Shown: in pieces, positions 26,293-34,872 of the stretch
How the letters are laid out: each line of letters starts with the position of its first letter
Position numbering within the stretch: position 1 is the first letter of the stretch
The notes under the pieces: model-generated
What the model saw: only the letters and a program-made list of their open reading frames with translations
Database searches by the model: none
What the model was told of the DNA's origin: nothing
Program-made: the position numbers and the translations under genes
Source of the DNA: SZUA-442 sp963759175
GTDB lineage: Bacteria; Actinomycetota; Acidimicrobiia; Spongiisociales; UBA5794
Assembly: GCA_963759175.1 (NCBI GenBank)
Contig: CAVWXP010000015.1
Coordinates: 62,001-126,000, forward strand
Direction: 5' to 3'
DNA: 64,000 nucleotides

Positions 26293-26736
26293 GACGTCGA
26301 TCGGGGGGACACGACCCTCGAAGAACGTGGCGAGTACCACGATCGTGCGGCTCCTTCCGGGAGCATGACGACGGATCTGCTCGAGCAAGGCACCGAGGTG
26401 GTTCGATGATTCGCATCGCACGGTCAGGAGCAGGTCGAATTCCCCGGTGACAGCGAAGCAGTTCTGGATCTGGGGAATGGCCTTCAGTTCCTCTGCGATC
26501 TCGTTGAGGGGCCGGTCACCGGGAGCCTCGACCGAGACGAGCGCCGTGACCGGGAGTCCGATGGCCTCCCAATCGATGCGAATACGGGTCCCGGTGATGA
26601 CGCCGCGTTCGGTGAGACGCTTGACCCGCTGATGGACCGTCGTCGTGGCGACGCCCGCCTGCTCAGCGATCCGGCTGTACGGCGTCCGGCCATCGGCCGA
26701 CAGCTGCGCAATGATTGTTCGATCAAGGGCATCCAT
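26281..26736 (-). CDS. Lrp/AsnC-family transcriptional regulator
   Basis: A 151-residue feast/famine regulator. N-terminal HTH (LDRTIIAQLSADGRTPYSRI, then GVATTTVHQRVKRLTERGVI), a linker, and a C-terminal RAM/ACT-like effector domain with FAVTGEFDLLLTVRC near residue 94. Such proteins bind amino acids and often control the adjacent divergent gene. Here the divergent neighbour is a probable 27-residue peptide gene ahead of dnaG. An AT-rich gap of 82 nt separates them. Confidence 0.92.
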   Translation of the reverse strand: MDALDRTIIAQLSADGRTPYSRIAEQAGVATTTVHQRVKRLTERGVITGTRIRIDWEAIGLPVTALVSVEAPGDRPLNEIAEELKAIPQIQNCFAVTGEFDLLLTVRCESSNHLGALLEQIRRHAPGRSRTIVVLATFFEGRVPPIDVSDG

Positions 26737-26818
26737 TCAGCAATTCTTTCGCATTATGTCGGGAATACATGTACGATATCCATCGTTGAACCTACTACAC
26801 ACGATACAAGGACACACC
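26737..26818. promoter_or_regulatory. AT-rich divergent regulatory region between the Lrp/AsnC gene and the small ORF
   Basis: This 82-nt stretch is much richer in A+T than the surrounding sequence and separates two divergent starts. It includes the 8-bp palindrome TACATGTA (26766-26773), GATATC (26775-26780) and, on the plus strand, AAGGA (26808-26812) six nt ahead of ATG 26819. Lrp-type proteins favour AT-rich sites, so binding here is plausible. No clear -35/-10 pair is assigned. Confidence 0.5.
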
Positions 26819-26902
26819 ATGCATCCTGACACAGCATTGCAGATGGCACGGTCCCGCGTCCTGGCCGCAACGGCGACCCACGCAAACCGCGCCACCAAGT
26901 AG
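26819..26902 (+). CDS. probable 27-residue peptide upstream of dnaG
   Basis: ATG 26819 with AAGGA at ideal 6-nt spacing opens MHPDTALQMARSRVLAATAT followed by seven residues (HANRATK) and TAG. Third codon positions are mostly G/C, as in real genes here. The peptide is basic, with no hydrophobic segment and no run of a single amino acid typical of an attenuator leader. It is divergent from an Lrp/AsnC regulator and is followed 25 nt later by an 11-bp hairpin, then dnaG. It may be a leader peptide or an independent micro-protein. No family is recognised. Confidence 0.5.
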   Translation: MHPDTALQMARSRVLAATATHANRATK

Positions 26903-26927
26903 TACCAGATCCCTCCAACCAGCGCCT

Positions 26928-26955
26928 CGGGGCACCGCATACCAGCGGTGCCCCG
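26928..26955 (+). terminator. 11-bp hairpin between the small ORF and dnaG
   Basis: Perfect arms CGGGGCACCGC (26928-26938) and GCGGTGCCCCG (26945-26955) with a 6-nt loop, ending 28 nt before the dnaG start. It can serve as terminator of the small ORF or, if read-through is controlled, as an attenuator for dnaG-rpoD. No U-run follows. Confidence 0.7.
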
Positions 26956-26983
26956 ATCGCGTGCGCACGGGTATCGTCGGCTC

Positions 26984-28768
26984 GTGGCCTACGCACGTGA
27001 TGACATCGACCTGGTGAGGGACAAGACGGACCTCGTGGAGCTCGCGTCCGAGATCACGAAGGTGCGGCGATCCGGACGCTCGACGATGGCCGTGTGCCCG
27101 TTCCACTCCGAGAAGACGCCGTCGCTGTCGATCGACGGTGCTCGCGGCCTCTACCACTGCTTCGGTTGTGGCAAGAGCGGCGACGTGTACCGATGGGTGC
27201 AGGAGACCCAGGGTCTGGATTTCTCCGACGCGGTCGAATTCCTCGCCCGGCGTGCAGGCGTGACCCTCAAGGTGGATCCCGCCGCTGCCAAGCGCCGATC
27301 CCAGCGAGAGCGTCTCGTCGAGGCGACCACTGCGGCGGTGGCGTTCTACGCCGACCGGTTGAAGTCGGCGTCCGATGGGGGTCCGGCGCGCAGCTACGTG
27401 CGGGGGAGGGGCTACGACGTCGACGTGGTCGACCGCTTCGCCCTCGGCTACTCGCCTGATGCCTGGGACGAGCTCGTCAGGCACCTGCGCGATATCGAGA
27501 TTCGCGACGACGTGATGATCGCCTCCGGTCTTGCCTCACGCTCGTCGCGGGGTGGCCTCATCGATCGATTCCGGGGGCGCCTCATGTTCCCGATCTTCGA
27601 CGTCCGTGGCGACGCCGTCGGATTCGGGGCGCGGATCCTCGACGGCGACGGCCCGAAGTACCTCAATTCGTCCGAGTCGGCGATCTATCACAAGTCGCGC
27701 CTGCTCTACGGTCTGAACTGGGCGAAGTCGGACATCGTGCGCCGCGACACCTCCGTCGTCGTCGAGGGCTACACCGACGTGATCGCGATGCACCTCGCCG
27801 GCCTCCCGATCGCAGTGGCGACGTGCGGCACCGCACTCGGTGAGGATCACCTCGACCTCCTCCGCCGGTTCTCCGAGCGGGTGGTCTTCGCGTTCGACGC
27901 CGACGAGGCGGGTACCGGGGCTGCCCTTCGCGGGTTCGAGCGAGCGGTGCCCGGGGACCTTGATCTTCGGATCGCCGTACTGCCCGAGGGCAAGGATCCC
28001 GCGGATGTCCTCGCCGACGACGGCGCGGCGGTCCTCGAAGCCGCCATCACCGACTCCCAACCGCTCCTGAAGTTCCGAATCGAATCCGAGCTGGCCGCCC
28101 ATGACCTGAGCGAACCTGAGGCTCGCGCCAAGGCGGTGCGCGCAGCGGCGGCCGTGATCGCCATGCACCCGGACCCCGTCGTCAGGCACGAGTACGCCGT
28201 ACTCGTGTCGCGCAACACCGGCGTCGAGCTGCGATTCGTGGAAGCGGCGATGCGGCAGTCTCCCGCCACCAGGGATGCCGAACCGCCTCCTGACGAGTTC
28301 GACGAGCGCGCCCCTGCTGCACCGCCGGTGGTCCGGTCCTCGACCCACCGCATCGAGTCGGAGCTCATTCGCGTGATGCTCGCAAACGACGAGCGGTTGG
28401 AGGGACTCGAGGTTGTCGAGGAGATGTTCGCCGACACCCAGCTCCGAGCCGTGTTCGTTCGCTCGAGGGCCCTCCTCGAGGGGCTCGCACCGGGGGAGGC
28501 CCCTGACCTCGGATCCGCCCTCGGCACCGAGCCCGAGGCGTCCGATGACGTGCTTGCCACCCTGGCACTCGATGCGCGTCCGCTACCCGATCCTGCCGAC
28601 CTGGTTGGCCTCCTCGAGGTGGCAGCGATCGATCGGGAGATCGCCGATCTCAAGCAACAGCTCCAGCGCACGGACCGTGCCACCGAAGAACAGAGGTATT
28701 CGGAGTTGCTCCAGACCTTGATAGCGTGTGAGCAACGGAAACGGGAACGGAGGAACGATGCGCGCTGA
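26984..28768 (+). CDS. dnaG: DNA primase
   Basis: Synthesises RNA primers at the replication fork. The 594-residue product has the CHC2 zinc domain (CPFHSEKTPSLSI, then YHCFGCGKSGD, within about 35-70), the RNA-polymerase domain with TOPRIM motifs (VVVEGYTDVIAMHLAG near 255 and FAFDADEAGTGA) and a C-terminal helicase-interaction region. GTG 26984 gives the family start AYARDDIDLVRDKTDLV; the upstream in-frame extension is not conserved-looking. It overlaps rpoD by 11 nt. Confidence 0.95.
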   Translation: MAYARDDIDLVRDKTDLVELASEITKVRRSGRSTMAVCPFHSEKTPSLSIDGARGLYHCFGCGKSGDVYRWVQETQGLDFSDAVEFLARRAGVTLKVDPAAAKRRSQRERLVEATTAAVAFYADRLKSASDGGPARSYVRGRGYDVDVVDRFALGYSPDAWDELVRHLRDIEIRDDVMIASGLASRSSRGGLIDRFRGRLMFPIFDVRGDAVGFGARILDGDGPKYLNSSESAIYHKSRLLYGLNWAKSDIVRRDTSVVVEGYTDVIAMHLAGLPIAVATCGTALGEDHLDLLRRFSERVVFAFDADEAGTGAALRGFERAVPGDLDLRIAVLPEGKDPADVLADDGAAVLEAAITDSQPLLKFRIESELAAHDLSEPEARAKAVRAAAAVIAMHPDPVVRHEYAVLVSRNTGVELRFVEAAMRQSPATRDAEPPPDEFDERAPAAPPVVRSSTHRIESELIRVMLANDERLEGLEVVEEMFADTQLRAVFVRSRALLEGLAPGEAPDLGSALGTEPEASDDVLATLALDARPLPDPADLVGLLEVAAIDREIADLKQQLQRTDRATEEQRYSELLQTLIACEQRKRERRNDAR

Positions 28769-29894
28769 CCTCGAGAAGGTCGTGACTGCGCTTGCTGGTC
28801 GTGGCAAGCAGCGCGGGTTCCTCATGGTGGGCGAGGTCCAGCAGGAGCTCGAGGAGGCGGAGGCGCCGCCCGAGTCCTTCGAGGTGGTCTTCGCCGAATT
28901 GCTCGCCCTCGACATCGACGTGCGCGAGGACTCGGAGTCCGCCCTCGCCGACACGGAGATTTCTGGCGATGAGCTGGTCCACGTGTCGGATCCGGTCAGG
29001 ATGTACCTCCAGGAGATCGGTCGATACCCCCTGCTCACCACCCAGCAGGAGGTCGAGCTGGCCATGCAGGTCGAGGCCGGCGTCAAGGCCGAGGAGCGGC
29101 TCGACGAGATGGGGGAGATGACCCCGGCCGAGCGCATCATCCTCGAGCGCCAGGTGCGCAAGGCAGACCGGGCCCGACAACGCCTCGTCGTGTCGAACCT
29201 GCGCCTGGTCGTGTCGATCGCCAAGAAGTACGTCGGACGCGGGCTGAGCCTGCTCGACCTGATCCAGGAGGGCAACCTGGGTCTGATCCGTGCCGTCGAG
29301 AAGTTCGACTACCGCAAGGGTTTCAAGTTCTCCACCTATGCAACGTGGTGGATACGCCAGTCCGTCACACGTGCCCTCGCCGACCAGGCCCGCACCATCC
29401 GTGTACCGGTCCACATGGTGGAGACCATCAACAAGCTCGCCATGGTGCAGCGCACGCTGAACCAGGACCTCGGGCGCGAACCGACGATCAGCGAGATCGC
29501 CGCGGAACTCGACATGGAATCGGGCAAGGTCACGGAACTACGCCGCATCGCCCAGGATCCCCTGTCGCTCGAGACGCCACTCGGTGAGGAGGACGACGCA
29601 ACCATCGGGGACGTCGTCCCCGATCTCGGTGCGGATGTCCCGGTGGAGGAAGCAGCATTCCGGCTCCTCCAGGAGTATCTCTCGCTCGCACTCGAGGCCC
29701 TCAACGACCGTGAGCGTCAGGTGCTGATCATGCGCTTCGGCCTCGACGACGGCACGGTGCGTACGCTCGAGCAGGTGGGCGCCCATTTCGAGGTGACGCG
29801 GGAACGGGTTCGCCAGATCGAGAACAAGGCCCTCGCGAAGCTCAGGCAGCCCGCCAGGGCCAAGCAGCTCGACGGCTACCTCGAGAGCGGCTGA
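28758..29894 (+). CDS. rpoD: primary RNA polymerase sigma factor
   Basis: A 378-residue group 1 sigma-70. A short N-terminal region 1.1-like segment precedes region 1.2/2 (DPVRMYLQEIGRYPLLTTQQEVEL, then LRLVVSIAKKYVGRGLSLLDL, and FKFSTYATWWIRQSVTRA for -10 recognition), region 3, and region 4 (EVTRERVRQIENKALAKLR). ATG 28758 with GGAGG four to five nt upstream is preferred over GTG 28728. Overlap with dnaG recalls the classical macromolecular-synthesis operon. It ends one base before the convergent YtxH-like gene. Confidence 0.95.
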   Translation: MRADLEKVVTALAGRGKQRGFLMVGEVQQELEEAEAPPESFEVVFAELLALDIDVREDSESALADTEISGDELVHVSDPVRMYLQEIGRYPLLTTQQEVELAMQVEAGVKAEERLDEMGEMTPAERIILERQVRKADRARQRLVVSNLRLVVSIAKKYVGRGLSLLDLIQEGNLGLIRAVEKFDYRKGFKFSTYATWWIRQSVTRALADQARTIRVPVHMVETINKLAMVQRTLNQDLGREPTISEIAAELDMESGKVTELRRIAQDPLSLETPLGEEDDATIGDVVPDLGADVPVEEAAFRLLQEYLSLALEALNDRERQVLIMRFGLDDGTVRTLEQVGAHFEVTRERVRQIENKALAKLRQPARAKQLDGYLESG

Positions 29895-30131
29895 TCAGCT
29901 GCCGGTGGACCGCTCGCGCACCGCATCGGCAACCGACACGAGGCCGCCACCGGCGGCAGCACGGGTCTTGCGTGTCGACCGTTCGGCGAGATCCGAGGCT
30001 TGCTGCACCTTGTCGTTCTGGGCGATCGAACGGATGCGCGCCACCAGTTTGTCGTAGCGGTCCTTGCCGGCTTTTGCGCCGACGGCGAAGCCGACGACGA
30101 ATCCGATGACGAGACCGAGTTTGAATCGCAT
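29895..30131 (-). CDS. small YtxH-like membrane protein
   Basis: A 78-residue protein with one N-terminal glycine-rich TM segment (LGLVIGFVVGFAVGAKAGKDR) followed by a basic helical tail, the pattern of YtxH/DUF-type stress proteins. ATG 30131 (MRFKLGLV) is used because the frame upstream is unlikely to be coding. Convergent with rpoD, the two stop codons being adjacent. Function unknown. Confidence 0.7.
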   Translation of the reverse strand: MRFKLGLVIGFVVGFAVGAKAGKDRYDKLVARIRSIAQNDKVQQASDLAERSTRKTRAAAGGGLVSVADAVRERSTGS

Positions 30132-30257
30132 GGTGTGATTGTGCCACACAGCGAGCACGTCCGGTCTGGTAGCGCCCCGACAGCAAACACCGGTGCCATC
30201 GCCCATGCCCCGGATACGGCAAAGCCCCCACCGGCTCGAGAGTCAGTGAGGGCTTGG

Positions 30258-30330
30258 CTCCGGGGGTGGGACTTGAACCCACGACCCACGGATTAACAGT
30301 CCGTTGCTCTGCCAACTGAGCTACCCCGGA
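30258..30330 (-). tRNA. tRNA-Asn (GTT)
   Basis: Minus-strand cloverleaf of 73 nt: acceptor TCCGGGG pairs with CCCCGGA, D-arm AGCTCAGTTGGCAGAGC, anticodon loop with GTT in ACTGTTAAT, T-arm GGGTTCAAGTCCC, discriminator G as expected for Asn. No encoded CCA. Confidence 0.95.
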
Positions 30331-30403
30331 ATGGCTGTCCGGCGGATGCCGAACCTGCGAGAGATTACCAGCGCGGTTCCCCAACTCGTCGTGCGGTCGC
30401 TCG

Positions 30404-30982
30404 TCAGAAGTCGGCGCCGATCCACGTGTCTGCTTCGTCCACGAGGGCCTGGTAGGTGGATGTGCACGCCGACAGGACGCGCACGAGGTCGTCGACGGGT
30501 GCATGGACGAAGACGTAGAACGGGACAGTGTCGAGTGGCGGCCGGACGGAGCCCGCCATGTCCGTCGACGGCAGGGCGCCAAAGGTGCGCAGGTGTCCGA
30601 CCCGCCAGAGCATGGAGCCCTTGGAGGCGTCGAGTCCTGGCATGCGGAGCGCCTCGCCGGCCTTGTCGAAGAGCTCGCTCCACGCTGGTCGCCACAGCTC
30701 CGTGGGGCAATCGTCGTGCTGTTCCACGACGACACACGCCGCTCCTGCTCGGAGGAGCTCATCGGGGGTGGTCACGGACGCGAAGGCAGCGGTCACCGAC
30801 ATGGTGCGGTCCAAGAGTTCGTCGAAGCGGCGGGGGTCTTCCTCCGTGCGTGTGCGGAGGTAGCCGCTGCGGATCTGATCGAAATCGGCGTAGTGCTTGG
30901 TCGATCGCGCCACCTCACGGCGTTGGTGCTGGGCGCGGATCGCCGGTTCGGTCCTCTGGCGCAGCTTGTCGAGCGGGTTCAT
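30404..30982 (-). CDS. hypothetical protein
   Basis: A 192-residue soluble protein, charged at the N-terminus (MNPLDKLRQRTEPAIRAQHQ) and with a C-terminal half containing PFYVFVHAPVDDLVRVL. GAGGG precedes the ATG. No signal peptide, TM segment or recognisable motif. It is transcribed away from the DUF4870 gene, from which it is separated by a strong hairpin. I do not recognise the family. Confidence 0.6.
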   Translation of the reverse strand: MNPLDKLRQRTEPAIRAQHQRREVARSTKHYADFDQIRSGYLRTRTEEDPRRFDELLDRTMSVTAAFASVTTPDELLRAGAACVVVEQHDDCPTELWRPAWSELFDKAGEALRMPGLDASKGSMLWRVGHLRTFGALPSTDMAGSVRPPLDTVPFYVFVHAPVDDLVRVLSACTSTYQALVDEADTWIGADF

Positions 30983-31032
30983 GTCGCCCTCGCCGTGGAT
31001 CGGATCGTTGGTGGAGCGACCCTACACGCGAT

Positions 31033-31068
31033 GACTCCCCGGACCCGGCGAATCGGGTCCGGGGAGTC
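31033..31068 (-). terminator. 15-bp perfect hairpin after the DUF4870 gene
   Basis: Arms 31033-31047 and 31054-31068 are exact reverse complements (15 bp) around a 6-nt loop, lying 12 nt beyond the stop of the minus-strand DUF4870 gene. A strong factor-independent terminator is the simplest reading. Confidence 0.75.
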
Positions 31069-31079
31069 GCTCGACCGGT

Positions 31080-31439
31080 TCAGTTGATGAAGCGGATCGT
31101 GGCGGGGTAGCGGTAGTACTCGCCGCCGGATGCCTTGACGGTTCCGACGATGGTGAGGACGAACCACGACACCACCACGATCGGCACGAGGACGAGGCCG
31201 ACGAGCAGGATGATCGCCAGTAGGGAGGCGATGAAGTAGATCGCCATGGAGATGTTGAAGTTCAACGCCTCCTTGGCCTGGTCTCCTGCAAACACGTCGT
31301 CCCGCTTGAACAGCCAGACGACGAGCGGTCCGACGAACGAGGGAATGCCGACGAACTGGACGAATGCGGACAGGTGGCCGATGGCTCCCCAATTCCTCGA
31401 ATCGGTGGGTATGGCGTTCACAGTTGGCTGTGTGGTCAT
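31080..31439 (-). CDS. DUF4870 (Tic20-like) membrane protein
   Basis: A 119-residue protein with three hydrophobic segments. The opening SRNWGAIGHLSAFVQFVG, then PLVVWLFKRDDVFAGDQAKEALNFN, is the DUF4870 hallmark, and it ends with the YYRYPATIRFI tail. ATG 31439 is favoured over the longer frame from 31499. Function unknown. Confidence 0.82.
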   Translation of the reverse strand: MTTQPTVNAIPTDSRNWGAIGHLSAFVQFVGIPSFVGPLVVWLFKRDDVFAGDQAKEALNFNISMAIYFIASLLAIILLVGLVLVPIVVVSWFVLTIVGTVKASGGEYYRYPATIRFIN

Positions 31440-31593
31440 GATGAGATCCTCTCTCGATGTCATGTCCTCATCGTCCGTCATCGACCGGTCGCGTGCCATT
31501 GGGGATTCCCCTCAGTGGTCCCTGATCCACGTCAGGGTCGTCTCGGTACTTGGCGTCCCTGCCGACAGGGGTGGACCGCTAGGGTCGGCGGTC

Positions 31594-32623
31594 ATGGCCG
31601 ACCAGCTCGTACGAACACGGTTGCACCACCTCGACATCCCGCTCGTGGCGCCGTTCCGCACGGCCACGGGCGTCGTGGCCAACCGATCCGTCGTGCTCGT
31701 GGCCGTGGGCGACGGTGTCGTTGGATGGGGCGAGGCCGCTCCGTACCCGGGCCAGGACGAGACGATCGAGGACCTGGTGGAACGCGCCCGTGCCTCGTCG
31801 GCGAGTCCAGCGCTCGCCGCAGCGCTCGACGAGGCCCTGCACGATCACGCCGCGCGTCGGAATGGGGTTCCCCTGCATTTGGTGACGGCTACCGAGGTGC
31901 CGGTGTCGGTCGCCCTGGGCATCGACGATGCCCTCGAACGTGCCGCGGCATTCGCGGAACTTGGCGTCGCGAGGTTCAAGGTCAAGATCGCTCCCGGAGC
32001 CATCGACCACCTCGTGGCCCTCCGTGAGGCGTACCCCGACGCCTTGCTCGGCGTCGACGGAAACCGATCCTTCGAGTCCATGGACCGCCACGACCTCGGC
32101 GTCGTCGTCGACACCGGCGTCGTCTACGCAGAGGAGGTCTTCACGGACTGGGTCAGCGGAGCCGCTGAGGCATTCGTCGACCTCTCGGGCATTCCTCTGT
32201 TCGCCGACGAATCGGTCCGATCGATCGCCGATGTGCAGCGCCTGGTCGCATTGCCCGCGGTCAGGCGGCATCACGGTCAAACCGGGAAGGCTCGGGTGGT
32301 CGGGTGCCCTCGAGGCGGTGGCAACGGCTCAGGAAGCCGGAAGGGCGTGGCGCGCCTCGGGCCTCCTCGAGACCGGTATCGGTCGCTCCTACACCGACCT
32401 GTTGGCGGCCGACCCGTCAGCCGCACCATCTGATGTCGCGCCAGCCAGCGCGTTCCTCGCTGGGGATGTCGCCGATGACCGAGCGGGCGTCGGTGTCGTC
32501 CGACTACCCACCGGCATTGGTATCGGGACAGCGCCGGATCCGGACGCTCTCGAGCGGCATACCGTCGAGGTGATCGAGGTCGACCTTCCGGTCAGCGGAT
32601 GGGAAGGCCCAGTCCCCGGCTGA
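31594..32623 (+). pseudogene. menC: o-succinylbenzoate synthase-like (MenC) enolase-superfamily protein, frame interrupted
   Basis: MenC dehydrates SHCHC to o-succinylbenzoate in menaquinone synthesis. From ATG 31594: RLHHLDIPLVAPFRTATGVV (capping domain), the FKVKIAPG strand with KxK-type lysines, DGNRSF (first acidic ligand), and LFADESVRS. After LVALPAV the frame changes, and the other frame continues GGITVKPGRLGW (catalytic Lys), then LLETGIGRS to the end. Removing one base in 32263-32265 gives 342 residues. A related Ala-Glu epimerase or N-acylamino-acid racemase role cannot be excluded. The 3' end overlaps the convergent acyl-CoA dehydrogenase by 32 nt. Confidence 0.8.
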
Positions 32624-33734
32624 TCACGAGGCGCTGGATCTCCGACGTGCCTTCGCCGATCTCGAGGATCTTCGCGTCGCGGTAGTGGCGGGCCACGAGG
32701 GTGTCGTCGATGAACCCGTACCCGCCGAAGATCTGCGTGGCGTCCCGCGTGGCGGACACCGCTGCCTCAGTCGCGTACAGCTTGGCGATGGCGGCTTCCT
32801 GCTTGAAGGGCTGGCCGGTGTCCTTGAGCCAAGCGGCCCGGTAGGTGAGGAGCCTGGCTGCATCGGTCATCACCTGGAGATCTGCCACCTTGAAGGCGAC
32901 TGCTTGATAGGAACCGATCGGTTTGCCGAAGCTGGTGCGGTCGTTGGCGTAGGCGAGCGACTCTTCAAGGCACGCCTGGAGTACACCGACGGCCATCGCT
33001 GCTATCGCTATCCGCCCGTCGTCGAGCGTCGCGAGGAACTGGTGGAAGCCCTTGCCGCGTTCGCCGAGGAGGTTGTCGTAGGGCACACGGCAATCGGTGA
33101 AGGTCAAGCCGTGGGTGTCGGATGCGTGCCAGCCCATCTTCCGATACGGCGGTTCGACGACGAAGCCCGGCGTCCCCGACGGCACGATGATGGTCGAGAT
33201 CTCGTCGGGCCCGGTCCGAGCGGTGATCGTGACCACGCTCGTGATGTCCGATCCCGAGTTGGTGATGAAGGCCTTCGATCCGTTGATCACCCACTCGTCG
33301 CCGTCGAGTTCCGCCCGTGTCGCGGTCGCCCCGGCATCCGAGCCGGCTTCGGGCTCGGTCAGTCCGAAACCAGCGAGCGTGCGACCTGCAACGAGGTCCG
33401 GGAGCCACCGTGCCTTCTGCTCGCGCGATCCGAACTCGTGGATCGGGTTGATACCGAGTCCCACGGCGGCTTCGAGTGTGATGGCCATCGACTGGTCGAC
33501 CCTGGCCAACTCCTCGATGGCGATGCACAGACTCGTCAGGTCACTGCCTGCGCCACCCCATTGCTCGTCGGCCGTGATGCCGAACAACCCGAGATCTCCC
33601 ATCGCATGGACGACGTCGATGGGGAAATGGTGGTCGCGGTCCCATTGGACGGCATGGGGCGCAATGCGCTCCTCGGCGAAGCTGCGCACCATCGCGCGCA
33701 GGGCCTGGTGTTCGTCGGTGAAGGTGAAGTCCAT
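32592..33734 (-). CDS. acyl-CoA dehydrogenase
   Basis: A 380-residue FAD-dependent acyl-CoA dehydrogenase. MDFTFTDEHQALRAMVRSFA (N-terminal helical domain), FGLTEPEAGSDAG and the middle beta-domain (FITNSGSD), then the C-terminal helical domain with DATQIFGGYGF and ILEIGEGTSEIQRLVISR. Glu in the YRDAKILEIGEGTSE context fits the usual catalytic base position. ATG 33734 restores the standard length; the open frame upstream is antisense to the DUF3054 gene. Chain-length specificity unknown. No thiolase or hydratase is adjacent. Confidence 0.93.
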   Translation of the reverse strand: MDFTFTDEHQALRAMVRSFAEERIAPHAVQWDRDHHFPIDVVHAMGDLGLFGITADEQWGGAGSDLTSLCIAIEELARVDQSMAITLEAAVGLGINPIHEFGSREQKARWLPDLVAGRTLAGFGLTEPEAGSDAGATATRAELDGDEWVINGSKAFITNSGSDITSVVTITARTGPDEISTIIVPSGTPGFVVEPPYRKMGWHASDTHGLTFTDCRVPYDNLLGERGKGFHQFLATLDDGRIAIAAMAVGVLQACLEESLAYANDRTSFGKPIGSYQAVAFKVADLQVMTDAARLLTYRAAWLKDTGQPFKQEAAIAKLYATEAAVSATRDATQIFGGYGFIDDTLVARHYRDAKILEIGEGTSEIQRLVISRGLGLPIR

Positions 33735-33849
33735 GCGGTGGGAAGGATAGGACGCAACCATGCCCGGTGCGGCCGCTCCGAGACGCCCCGCAACCCGGCT
33801 CATCCCGGCAGCCCCGTGGTTGGGCGCGTCCGTTCCTACGCTCCGGCGC

Positions 33850-34224
33850 ATGAAGCACTGGTTCTGGGTCGTGGACGCACTCGTCGTGGTCACCTTCGTC
33901 ATCGTGGGACGCGAGGACCACGGATTCATCAGCGGCATCAGCGACTATCTGCGCGTTGCTGCGCCGTTCCTCATCGCCCTCGGGCTGTCGATCGTCATCC
34001 TCCGTGCCTGGCGTCGTCCGACCGCTTGGACGACCGGCTTGGGGCTGGCAGTCGGAACCGTGGTGCTCGGCATGCTCTTGCGGCGCTTCGTGTGGGACGC
34101 AGGCACCGCTCGCTCCTTCATCGTCGTGACTACGGCATTCCTCGTTGCAGGCATGGTGGGGTGGCGCCTCGTTGTCGCCGTGGCGAGCCGCATCCTGGCC
34201 AGCCGACGTCCAGCAGCCGCCTGA
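33850..34224 (+). CDS. DUF3054 membrane protein
   Basis: A 124-residue protein with four predicted TM helices. The opening MKHWFWVVDALVVVTFVIVG, then REDHG, and the central RAWRRPTAW, typify DUF3054, an actinobacterial family of unknown function. ATG 33850 is chosen over the upstream in-frame 33760. Divergent from the acyl-CoA dehydrogenase. Confidence 0.8.
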   Translation: MKHWFWVVDALVVVTFVIVGREDHGFISGISDYLRVAAPFLIALGLSIVILRAWRRPTAWTTGLGLAVGTVVLGMLLRRFVWDAGTARSFIVVTTAFLVAGMVGWRLVVAVASRILASRRPAAA

Positions 34225-34264
34225 CGCTGCTGCCGCCGAACGTGCGGTCCTAGGCTCGTAACCC

Positions 34265-34870
34265 ATGGACACCGCTGTCGCCCTCGTCAAGAGCTACCTC
34301 CAGTCCAACGGGTTCTTCACCGTCACCGAGTACCCGATCCTCGAGGTACTCGAGGAGGGTGAGACCCGCACGGTCACCGACATCGACGTGCTCGCGCTGC
34401 GTTTCCCCGGTGCCGGCGGGATCGAATCCACCGAGCCGACCGGTGGGCTCCGCATCCAGCCCGACCCCGCCCTCGACCTGACCGAGTCGCACATCGAGGT
34501 GATCATCGCCGAGGTCAAGGAGGGGGCGGCCGACCTGAATCGTTCGGCTCGCAAGCCCGAGGTGCTTGCCGCGGTGCTTCGCCGGTTCGGGCAGATGCGC
34601 CCCGAGGTGTCGGACCAACTGGTCGATGAACTGATAGCCACGGGCACGGCCCTCCACCCGGCTGGCATCCGGTTCCGGCTCATGGTCTTCGGTTCGAAGC
34701 CGCCAAGCCGCCGCGAAGTCCCGTACCACTGGATGAGCCTCGGAACGATCGGAAGCTGGCTCGCGACGCAGGTACGGGAGAACTGGGACCGCGTCAAGAC
34801 GATCCAATCCAAGGACCCGGCGCTCGGGATGATGATCCTGTTCGAGAAGGCGATGCGGGGCGAGGCCTGA
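34265..34870 (+). CDS. uncharacterised protein with a possible PD-(D/E)xK nuclease-like core
   Basis: A 201-residue soluble protein. An N-terminal helix (TAVALVKSYLQSNGFFTVTE) is followed by VTDIDVLALRF (D39, D41) and, after a variable loop, IEVIIAEVKEG (E83-x-K85). Helix, D-strand, then ExK strand is the core arrangement of PD-(D/E)xK folds (restriction, repair or transposon enzymes). The C-terminal half is helical. It is 2 nt upstream of trmL and probably co-transcribed. The nuclease fold is inferred from these motifs only. Confidence 0.55.
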   Translation: MDTAVALVKSYLQSNGFFTVTEYPILEVLEEGETRTVTDIDVLALRFPGAGGIESTEPTGGLRIQPDPALDLTESHIEVIIAEVKEGAADLNRSARKPEVLAAVLRRFGQMRPEVSDQLVDELIATGTALHPAGIRFRLMVFGSKPPSRREVPYHWMSLGTIGSWLATQVRENWDRVKTIQSKDPALGMMILFEKAMRGEA

Positions 34871-34872
34871 CG

